Positions 8,301-13,461 of a stretch of DNA of 20,512 nucleotides are shown piece after piece. The position numbers were made by a program, and so were the translations under genes. The notes beneath the pieces were generated by a model, which saw nothing but the letters and a program-made list of their open reading frames with translations, ran no database searches and was not told where the DNA came from. Position 1 is the first letter of the stretch, and each line of letters starts with the position of its first letter. Origin of the DNA: Burkholderiaceae bacterium (GTDB lineage Bacteria > Pseudomonadota > Gammaproteobacteria > Burkholderiales > Burkholderiaceae); contig CANCQD010000033.1 of the NCBI GenBank assembly GCA_947380285.1, positions 1 through 20,512 of the forward strand, read 5' to 3'.

Positions 8301-8402
8301 CGCACTATCGGTCATGACGTCACCAGAAGTTTCTTGGCGCAAGCGTTTGGCTAGTGCGTCTCGATCAATCATGAGTTCTTTAAGATCTAAGGGCTTATTC
8401 AT
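5304..8402 (-). CDS. ydiJ: FAD-linked and Fe-S D-2-hydroxyacid dehydrogenase (YdiJ type)
   Basis: This 1032-residue fusion combines an FAD dehydrogenase with a GlpC-like electron-transfer half. Residues about 45-275 form the FAD-binding PCMH domain (PRGGGTSQCGQTTG at 78-91, GGMAGNNSCGSR at 150-161). Residues about 280-530 form the FAD oxidase C-terminal domain (YSGEHGDG 484-491, GLFNPGKI 521-528). Fe-S cysteines follow: C591, C597 and C606, then C659, C662, C665 and C669-P. Two cysteine-rich CCG blocks close the protein (FCCGRTYLAAG 835-845; GHCHQKSF 933-940 with SSCCGMAG 963-970). Length and order match E. coli YdiJ, described as a D-2-hydroxyglutarate dehydrogenase. Other members use D-lactate or glycolate, so the substrate is open. 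Its start overlaps the GntR stop by four bases. Electrons probably pass to quinones. Confidence 0.9.
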   Translation of the reverse strand: MNKPLDLKELMIDRDALAKRLRQETSGDVMTDSASRGRYATDASIYQSMPVAVFVPKIAQDIASAIQIATEMGVPVLPRGGGTSQCGQTTGAALVIDNSKYFRNVLDLNLDKGYVEVEPGIVLDHLNGSLKQHGLWYPVDVSTAGQATIGGMAGNNSCGSRSIAYGNMVHNVLGIDAWLANGQVAQFGDYANSSGVAKQLGDFVKNLATTLQPEIEARFPKVLRRVAGYNLDIFHPQSELPYTQDGSVNLAHLLVGSEGTLGYFKSLKLKLAPLPQHKVLGIVNFASFYKAMDSAQHIVKLGPTAVELVDRTMIDLARSNPSFKKTIETALIDHTAQTPEAILLVEFSGEAHAPLLEKLKALQELMSDLGLPGSVVPMPDASLQKNLWEVRKAGLNIMMSLKGDGKPVSFIEDCAVPLESLADYTQALTDVFSKYGSRGTWYAHASVGTLHVRPILDMRRDGAQKMRAVAEEASALVRKYKGAYSGEHGDGLCRGEWISWQFGPKITEALAEIKHAFDPKGLFNPGKIIDPPKMDDSSNFRFPPSYKVIPLQPALDWSAWNVQNDPVTEQTTAPGTGGDPAMGLAKAVEMCNNNGHCRKFDAEVMCPSYRVTRDEKHLTRGRANTLRLALSNQLDLKSGSSTEASPLASDAVKEVMELCVSCKACRRECPTGVDMAKMKIEFLSAYKKRVGHSLRDLAVAYLPKYASTISAIPLLPTLLNLRNQIKPMATLQEWIMGISAQRSLPIWKSKTFWNQKGLNADQYTPDQLANNADGKGVVLLADTFNAYFEDENLQAALKVLKAAGYRVHIPHKSQSKGHDQTAKQTTSESACSKEFCCGRTYLAAGMVDKAKATLGELVNHLAPYAEKNIPIIGLEPSCLFTLKDEALVMGFGESAVTVSKQAQLLEEFLAGEVKAGKLQLQLKAANKSVLFHGHCHQKSFDAVTPAMELLKLIPNAEPKLIESSCCGMAGSFGYEAEHIEISKQMAEVSLLPSIRKSPDSWVVADGTSCRHQIADGTQREAVHIARILAAHL

Positions 8403-9085
8403 GATTTGATAGTTTCTAACGTAGATTCTGATTTGAGTAAATGTGCAACCACATCACGTTTATTTCTGACGTGTTGGATCATAATTTTGCGCATACGTGC
8501 GCTATCACGTGCCTTAAGGGCCTCTAGCATCTCTTGATGTTCCTCTACAGCCTTTTCCCATTTGACGCCGTCTTGGTTGGAGCGAAACCTCAGTGCTTCA
8601 ATGCGGGCATTTACTTGCGTGAAGAGTTTGGAGAGAACGGGATTATTTGCAGCCTGATTAATCAGATGATGAATGCGTAAATTCAGTTTGTAATAGCTCG
8701 ACAAATCACGACGCGCGTAAGAGGCCATCATTTCGTATTGGAGCGCCTCTAATTCAGAAAGGGTGGCATCGCTAATATTGTTGGCGGCTAACTCACCAGA
8801 GAAGCCCTCTAAATCTGCAATGACATCAAAAGTATGTAGAACATCTTCAAGAGTCAGTTGCACCGCGATCGCACCGCGATTGGTAATGAGTTCTACTAAA
8901 CCATCTGCAGCCAAACGACGAATTGCCTCTCGAATAGGGGTGCGAGAAACATTCAGACTCTCAGCGAGTTCTCGCTCATTAAGCTTGCTGCCAGGCGCGA
9001 TCTTTCCTTCAACTAAGAGCGATCTGAGTTTCTCGAAAGTAGCCTCATGCAAGTTCTGAGTATTGGGTTGTTCTCTGGTTGGCAT
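8399..9085 (-). CDS. GntR-family transcriptional regulator with FCD ligand domain
   Basis: This 228-residue protein has an N-terminal winged helix (residues about 12-78), including the recognition region LNVSRTPIREAIRRL (44-58), and a C-terminal all-helical FCD domain (about 85-210). The FCD metal-site residues are visible as N135-xxx-H139, H183 and H205. FCD regulators usually sense small carboxylic acids and most often act as repressors released by the ligand. The gene overlaps the dehydrogenase start by four bases (ATGA), so the two share a transcript. An AAGGGA Shine-Dalgarno precedes the ATG. A perfect palindrome suited to this family lies about 25 bp upstream, implying autoregulation. 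The ligand is probably the dehydrogenase substrate, or glyoxylate or glycolate; this is inference. Confidence 0.92.
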   Translation of the reverse strand: MPTREQPNTQNLHEATFEKLRSLLVEGKIAPGSKLNERELAESLNVSRTPIREAIRRLAADGLVELITNRGAIAVQLTLEDVLHTFDVIADLEGFSGELAANNISDATLSELEALQYEMMASYARRDLSSYYKLNLRIHHLINQAANNPVLSKLFTQVNARIEALRFRSNQDGVKWEKAVEEHQEMLEALKARDSARMRKIMIQHVRNKRDVVAHLLKSESTLETIKS

Positions 9086-9108
9086 ATTAGAATCCCTTAA
9101 GCTCTATA

Positions 9109-9120
9109 TTTGTATACAAA
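9109..9120. promoter_or_regulatory. Probable GntR operator, copy 1 (gntR-proximal)
   Basis: This is the perfect 12-bp palindrome TTTGTATACAAA, inside a 15-bp stretch (9108-9122) repeated exactly at 9202-9216. The core TTGT-AT-ACAA fits the TnGT...ACnA form usual for FCD-type GntR operators. It lies about 25 bp upstream of the gntR ATG, where a bound dimer would block the promoter of the regulator and dehydrogenase. Confidence 0.72.
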
Positions 9121-9127
9121 ATTAAGC

Positions 9128-9146
9128 ATAAGCCATCATAAACCAT
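9128..9146. repeat. Two 9-bp direct repeats with 10-bp period
   Basis: ATAAGCCAT (9128-9136) and ATAAACCAT (9138-9146) differ at one position and start exactly ten bases apart, one helical turn. They lie between the two GntR-type palindromes. A tandem half-site for a second regulator is possible, but short AT-rich repeats of this quality can arise by chance. Confidence 0.3.
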
Positions 9147-9202
9147 AAATTAAGCCTTTAAATGCCTATTTTTAGATTTTTTAGGCGATTTATTTGAAAT
9201 AA

Positions 9203-9214
9203 TTTGTATACAAA
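9203..9214. promoter_or_regulatory. Probable GntR operator, copy 2 (aminotransferase-proximal)
   Basis: This is a second exact copy of TTTGTATACAAA, with the same flanking bases as copy 1, 94 bp away (close to nine helical turns). It lies 77 bp upstream of the aminotransferase ATG. The rest of this 206-base divergent spacer is AT-rich and holds no gene. I could not assign a convincing -35/-10 pair for the plus-strand promoter; TATAAA at 9264-9269 is the best -10 candidate. Confidence 0.72.
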
Positions 9215-9291
9215 ATGGAAAATTGGCAAAAATTGTCATACACTAGAGCCAGAAATAACTACCTATAAACACTTTAAAAGTGAGACAAAGC

Positions 9292-10476
9292 ATGTTGAAA
9301 CTTGATAACCACGCATCAGGACGCCATTTTTTACATATTCCTGGCCCAAGCCCTGTACCTCCACGCGTATTGCGCGCGATTAGCTATCAAACGATTGACC
9401 ATCGCGGTCCAGAGTTTGGTGCATTCGGTCTGAAGGTATTGGATAGCATTAAAAAGATTTTCAAAACTGAGCAACCTGTCATTATTTATTCCGCATCTGG
9501 AACAGGATCTTGGGAAGGTGCATTAGTGAACGTCCTCAATCCTGGTGACAAAGTCTTGTTCTATGAAACTGGCCAGTTTGCAAACTTGTGGCGCGCTCTT
9601 GGTAAACGTCTTGGTTTGGATGTTGAGGTGGTTGGGAAAGCGGGACAAGATTCTTGGCGTTGGGGTGTTGATGCATCTGTAATTGAAGAGCGTTTACGCA
9701 AAGACACTGGTCATGAGATCAAAGCTGTTTGCGTAGTGCATAACGAAACATCTACCGGTGTTACGTCTAATATTGCAGATGTTCGTAAAGCGATTGACTC
9801 CTTAAAACATCCCGCATTATTAATCGTAGATACCGTATCTGGCTTGGGTTCAGCCGACTATGAGCACGACAAGTGGGGCGCCGATGTGACTGTGTCTGGA
9901 TCACAAAAAGGGTTGATGTTGCCGCCGGGTATTGGTTTTAACGCATTGTCAACACGTGCAATCGAAGCGAGCAAACAGAACAAAATGTTTAAAGCCTATT
10001 GGGCTTGGGATGAAATTCTGGAGTCTAATAAAACGGGCTTCTGGCCAACGACTCCAAGCACCAATTTGATGTACGGTTTGCATGAAGCGATGGATATGAT
10101 GATGAATGAAGGTCTTGATAACATCTTTGCGCGCCACCAACGTTTAGCTGCGGCTTGTCGTGAAGCGGTCAAAGCTTGGGGCCTAGAGATTCAGTGTCAA
10201 GATGAAGATTGCTATTCACCAGTACTCACTTGTATTGCTACACCGGAAGGTATGGATGCTGATGTATTGCGTAAACATGCTTTGGAGAAATTTAATCTCT
10301 CCTTGGGAACCGGTTTAGGCAAGATTAAAGGCAAGGCATTCCGCATCGGTCATTTGGGTGACTGTAATGAGCTTAGCTTGATGGCTGCCTTGAGCGGGGT
10401 GGAGATGAGTCTGGGTTCTATGGGCTATAAACCCAAGGCCAGCGGAGTCGTTGCTGCTCAAGAGTTCCTTAAATAA
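9292..10476 (+). CDS. sgaA: Serine/alanine-glyoxylate aminotransferase (class V, PLP-dependent)
   Basis: This enzyme would transfer an amino group from serine or alanine to glyoxylate, giving glycine plus hydroxypyruvate or pyruvate. Numbered from the ATG at 9292, the protein has 394 residues. The N-terminal block HIPGPSPVPPRVLRAI (15-30), IDHRGPEF (35-42), SASGTGSWEGALVN (67-80), HNETSTGV (150-157), the PLP-contacting Asp180 (IVDTVSG) and the PLP lysine Lys206 (SGSQKGLMLPPG) match serine-glyoxylate aminotransferases of serine-cycle methylotrophs, as I remember them. A GTG twelve bases upstream (9280) would add four residues, but the ATG has a GTGAGA ribosome site at good spacing and the GTG has none. 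It is divergent from the GntR-dehydrogenase operon. Choosing between serine and alanine as donor needs biochemistry; the symbol is tentative. Confidence 0.85.
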   Translation: MLKLDNHASGRHFLHIPGPSPVPPRVLRAISYQTIDHRGPEFGAFGLKVLDSIKKIFKTEQPVIIYSASGTGSWEGALVNVLNPGDKVLFYETGQFANLWRALGKRLGLDVEVVGKAGQDSWRWGVDASVIEERLRKDTGHEIKAVCVVHNETSTGVTSNIADVRKAIDSLKHPALLIVDTVSGLGSADYEHDKWGADVTVSGSQKGLMLPPGIGFNALSTRAIEASKQNKMFKAYWAWDEILESNKTGFWPTTPSTNLMYGLHEAMDMMMNEGLDNIFARHQRLAAACREAVKAWGLEIQCQDEDCYSPVLTCIATPEGMDADVLRKHALEKFNLSLGTGLGKIKGKAFRIGHLGDCNELSLMAALSGVEMSLGSMGYKPKASGVVAAQEFLK

Positions 10477-10522
10477 GAAGCACTTAGGGCGTCCTCAGGC
10501 TGTAATAGGGGCGCATTAAGAT

Positions 10523-10564
10523 GGGGTGGAGCTTGGTTCTGTATGAGGAATCACGCTACACCCC
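10523..10564 (+). other. Long imperfect hairpin between the aminotransferase and glcG-like genes
   Basis: GGGGTG (10523-10528) pairs with CACCCC (10559-10564), AGC (10530-10532) with GCT (10555-10557), and GGTTC (10535-10539) with GAATC (10548-10552) with one G-T wobble. Only a 1x1 and a 2x2 internal loop interrupt it, and the apical loop is 8 bases. The tail TTATAATTC is only moderately T-rich, so this may be a leaky terminator or an mRNA processing or stability element. The TATAAT at 10566-10571 could also serve as a -10 box, but no -35 accompanies it. No gene is seen in 10477-10632. Confidence 0.5.
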
Positions 10565-10632
10565 TTATAATTCAAGTACTTATATAGAAGTGCATGAAGC
10601 AAATACACCATATTCGAGACAGAGAGATAAAC

Positions 10633-11040
10633 ATGACTGCTACTAAACCTTACTTAACTCAAGCTGATGTTCAAAAGATTTTGAATGCAGCTGATCAACA
10701 TGCTGCTAAGCATAACTTCGCAGTAACTATTGCGGTATGTGATGACGGTGGGCACATGTTAGGTTTGATTCGTCGTGATGGTTGCGCTCCTTTATCTTCC
10801 TATATCGCACAAGAAAAAGCGCGTACTGCTGCAATGGGTAAACGCGAGACTCGTGTTTACGAAGAAATTATTAATAACGGTCGTCACGCTTTCTTATCTG
10901 CCCCACACGTGTCAGGTATGTTAGAAGGTGGTGTCAATATCGAGGTAAACGGTTTTACCATCGGCGCAGTCGGCGTTTCCGGCGTTAAATCGGCGGAGGA
11001 TGCTGAAACCGCTAAGGCCGGCATTGCTGCCATTCTGTAA
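10633..11040 (+). CDS. GlcG/HbpS-like small protein (heme-binding family, DUF336)
   Basis: This 135-residue protein belongs to the GlcG/HbpS family. Features include the N-terminal LTQADVQKILNAADQHAAKH (residues 8-27), VCDDGGHMLGLIRRDG, and a glycine-rich C-terminal half with GGVNIEVNGFTIGAVGVSG. The cellular role is not well settled: HbpS binds heme, and glcG sits in the E. coli glycolate oxidase operon. Its place one gene from a glyoxylate aminotransferase and near a hydroxyacid dehydrogenase fits the glycolate/glyoxylate connection. The ATG at 10633 is preferred because AGAGAGA precedes it and the protein then has the family's normal start. An in-frame ATG at 10594 would add 13 residues with no family likeness. 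The helicase gene follows six bases after the stop, in the same frame. Confidence 0.85.
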   Translation: MTATKPYLTQADVQKILNAADQHAAKHNFAVTIAVCDDGGHMLGLIRRDGCAPLSSYIAQEKARTAAMGKRETRVYEEIINNGRHAFLSAPHVSGMLEGGVNIEVNGFTIGAVGVSGVKSAEDAETAKAGIAAIL

Positions 11041-11046
11041 GTTACC

Positions 11047-12495
11047 TTGACAAATACTGCTACTGAAATAAATTCTTCTACAGGGGTTAGCGATGCCGCT
11101 ACCCCTAGTGTTACCGATGCTACTGCTACATCTCCGGCAACAATCACTTTTGCTGATTTTGGTTTAGATCCGAAAATACAAAAAGCGGTTCTTGAGCAGG
11201 GCTACACCATTCCTACTCCGATTCAGGCGCAATCAATACCGCACGTATTAGCAGGCAGTGACTTGATGGGTGCAGCCCAAACTGGTACCGGCAAGACGGC
11301 TGCCTTTGTGTTGCCGATTATTCAAAAGATTTTGCGTCACGCTAGCAATAGCGCTTCACCAGCGCGTCATCCAATTCGTGCATTGGTTCTGACTCCAACT
11401 CGCGAGTTGGCAGTGCAAGTATCTGAGAATGCCGCCAATTACTCAAAACATACTGATTTACGCGCTGCCGTTGTTTACGGTGGCGTGGATATGAAAGAGC
11501 AAGTTGCCATTTTGCGTAATGGCGTAGAGATTTTGATTGCAACCCCAGGACGCTTGCTTGATCACATAGGCTCGAAAGTCGCTAATCTCTCACAGGTAGA
11601 GATTTTAGTATTAGATGAAGCTGATCGCATGCTTGATATGGGTTTCTTGCCCGACTTGCAACGCATCATTGATTTGATTCCTGCGCAAAGACAAACACTA
11701 TTGTTCTCCGCAACCTTCTCACCAGAAATCAAAAAGCTGGCACAAAGTTATTTGCGTACCCCGGTAACGGTTGAGGTAGCCCGTCAAAACGCAGCGGCTG
11801 ATACGGTCAAACAAGTGGTGCACATGGTTTCTTCTGCGGATAAGCAGCGTGCGATTGTTCAGGTATTGGAAGCGCGTACACGCCAAGGTTTATCACGTCA
11901 ATGCATCATCTTCACCAATAGCCGTTTGGGCTGTGCAAAGTTATCTCGTGCACTCGAGCGTGATGGTATTAAGGCCGGCGCGATTCATGGCGATAAGAGT
12001 CAGGGTGAGCGTACTTTAACTTTGGATGCATTTAAGTCTGGCGCCATTGAAGCGTTGGTAGCAACTGATGTTGCTGCACGTGGTCTCGATATTCCGGATA
12101 TGCCTTGTGTCATTAATCACGAACTTCCTTATAACGCGGAAGATTTCATTCACCGCATTGGACGTACTGGCCGTGCCGGCAGTAAAGGTGATGCAATTGC
12201 ATTGGTAGATGCTAGCGAGAAGCGCTTGCTTGACGATATCGAAAAATTGATGAAGCGTAAGTTGGATGTGAAACCTTTGCCTGAGGGTGCGCCTTCGCCA
12301 AGTCGATCAACCTCGAGTCGCTCTTCTGGCAGTACCCCAGCGAAAATGTCGGACCCATTCTTCTATAAGCCTTACGAGCCAAGCACCCCGCCAGTAGCGG
12401 CTTCAGATGATGCTAAGGTAGAACAGAAAAAAGTCGGTATTACACCAGCTAAACCTGCAGTTGGTGCTTTACTCGGTGGCTTTAAGAAAAAATAA
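11047..12495 (+). CDS. rhlE: DEAD-box ATP-dependent RNA helicase, RhlE type
   Basis: This 482-residue RNA helicase unwinds RNA during ribosome assembly and mRNA decay. Motifs in order: Q motif around FADFGL and PTPIQ (35-61), Walker A AQTGTGKT (77-84), PTRELA (117-122), TPGR (166-169), DEAD (190-193), SAT (221-223), IIFTNSR (287-293), ATDVAARGLD (339-348) and HRIGRTGR (369-376). The tail after about 410 is Ser/Pro-rich and ends in GALLGGFKKK, typical of Burkholderiales RhlE. The start is TTG at 11047: no in-frame ATG or GTG occurs before the core, and the upstream frame is closed by the stop of the glcG-like gene at 11038-11040. The ribosome site is poor, so translation may depend on the upstream gene. 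The stop codon directly abuts the gluQ stop. Confidence 0.93.
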   Translation: MTNTATEINSSTGVSDAATPSVTDATATSPATITFADFGLDPKIQKAVLEQGYTIPTPIQAQSIPHVLAGSDLMGAAQTGTGKTAAFVLPIIQKILRHASNSASPARHPIRALVLTPTRELAVQVSENAANYSKHTDLRAAVVYGGVDMKEQVAILRNGVEILIATPGRLLDHIGSKVANLSQVEILVLDEADRMLDMGFLPDLQRIIDLIPAQRQTLLFSATFSPEIKKLAQSYLRTPVTVEVARQNAAADTVKQVVHMVSSADKQRAIVQVLEARTRQGLSRQCIIFTNSRLGCAKLSRALERDGIKAGAIHGDKSQGERTLTLDAFKSGAIEALVATDVAARGLDIPDMPCVINHELPYNAEDFIHRIGRTGRAGSKGDAIALVDASEKRLLDDIEKLMKRKLDVKPLPEGAPSPSRSTSSRSSGSTPAKMSDPFFYKPYEPSTPPVAASDDAKVEQKKVGITPAKPAVGALLGGFKKK

Positions 12496-13458
12496 TCAAT
12501 TCAGTAATTCACTTCGCCATGCATGAGTGGCTGCCAGTAGCCACTCTGCAATAGTGACATTCTCGCCATCTGGCAGATGATTTAATCCCAAATGGTTTGC
12601 TGCTTTACGTAACTCAAGAAGCGCATGCTTTTCATCTTGGGTATGAATTTGGGTTGCTAAAGTTTGCTTGCTGAGTTTTTCACCATGCTCATCGAGCACT
12701 AGGGGTAAGTGCAGATACTCCGGCCTTTTGTATCCCAATACTTCTTGTAAATAAATTTGTCTTGCAGTGTTGCTTAATAAATCTTTGCCGCGAACAATAT
12801 GGGTGATGTTTTGCTCAGCATCATCAACCACTACAGCTAGTTGATAAGTAAATAAGCCATCACTCCTACGCAAGACAAAATCACCCACTTCCCCATTGAG
12901 ATTTTGACTTTGGGGGCCAAGCGCAACATCTTCAAATTCAATATGGCAATTTTGGGGAAGCGCGATACGCCAGGCCTTTTGTAACTTCCCTAAAGTTTCT
13001 AGTGGATTGCCGCTGAATGAGGCAGGACGACAGGTGCCTAGATAGACCATTTCTTGATTGCGGGGTGTTTGAATTCCTTGGCTTTTTAGCGCGTTGGCAA
13101 TCATTTGCCGAGAACAGGTGCAGGGGTATAGGTATTGAAGCCCATTTAAGCGTTCTAAGGCCCTTTGGTAGGCATCTTGGCGCTGAGATTGATGAATGAC
13201 TTCCTCGTCCCAAGAAAGGCCGCAGGCAAGTAATTGAGACTGAATCTGTTGGGTTGCCCCTGCTACGCAGCGGGGGATGTCTAAATCCTCGATTCTGAGC
13301 AGCCACTTACCCCCATTCTTGCGGGCATCTAACCAGCTTCCGAGGGCGGCAACCAGAGATCCTGCATGGAGCGGACCAGTAGGCGAGGGGGCAAATCGCC
13401 CGCGATAGCCGTCGGCTGGGGATGAAGGGTTTTTGAGCTTGGACACAGCTAAAATCAT
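12496..13458 (-). CDS. gluQ: Glutamyl-Q tRNA(Asp) synthetase (GluQRS)
   Basis: GluQRS is a shortened paralogue of glutamyl-tRNA synthetase that attaches glutamate to the queuosine base at position 34 of tRNA-Asp. It has the catalytic fold but no anticodon-binding domain. The HIGH-type block is FAPSPTGPLHAGSL (22-35), the zinc site C113, C115, Y139 and C143, and the KMSKS-type loop is KLSKQ (261-265). At 320 residues the length is normal. The ATG at 13456-13458 leaves only three bases to the dnaE start. A GTG four codons later (Val5) would also give a good N-terminus, since the family core starts near residue 19. Its substrate base depends on the pathway that ends with QueG, also encoded in this window. 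Confidence 0.94.
   Translation of the reverse strand: MILAVSKLKNPSSPADGYRGRFAPSPTGPLHAGSLVAALGSWLDARKNGGKWLLRIEDLDIPRCVAGATQQIQSQLLACGLSWDEEVIHQSQRQDAYQRALERLNGLQYLYPCTCSRQMIANALKSQGIQTPRNQEMVYLGTCRPASFSGNPLETLGKLQKAWRIALPQNCHIEFEDVALGPQSQNLNGEVGDFVLRRSDGLFTYQLAVVVDDAEQNITHIVRGKDLLSNTARQIYLQEVLGYKRPEYLHLPLVLDEHGEKLSKQTLATQIHTQDEKHALLELRKAANHLGLNHLPDGENVTIAEWLLAATHAWRSELLN
12525..12546. terminator. Perfect hairpin inside the 3' end of gluQ, after the rhlE stop
   Basis: GAGTGGCT (12525-12532) and AGCCACTC (12539-12546) form a perfect 8-bp stem with a 6-base loop. It starts 29 bases after the rhlE stop and falls within the last codons of gluQ. Neither strand has a T run after it, so it is not a standard intrinsic terminator. 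It may shield the 3' end of rhlE mRNA or, being symmetric, act in both directions between these convergent genes. Confidence 0.4.
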
Positions 13459-13461
13459 CTC

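Noticed and set aside
6504..8305. Several open frames of 62-117 codons inside the large dehydrogenase gene.
   Set aside because: Shadows of a single gene whose motifs run continuously through the region; no frameshift is needed to explain it.
9164..9186. GCCTA...TAGGC inverted repeat in the divergent spacer, considered as a terminator.
   Set aside because: A 5-bp stem with a 13-base T-rich loop and no T tail, between two divergent promoters; a terminator there makes no sense.
10535..10552. GGTTC...GAATC in the intergenic hairpin resembles a split tRNA T-arm.
   Set aside because: No acceptor stem, anticodon arm or D-arm around it; it is better explained as the upper helix of the hairpin.
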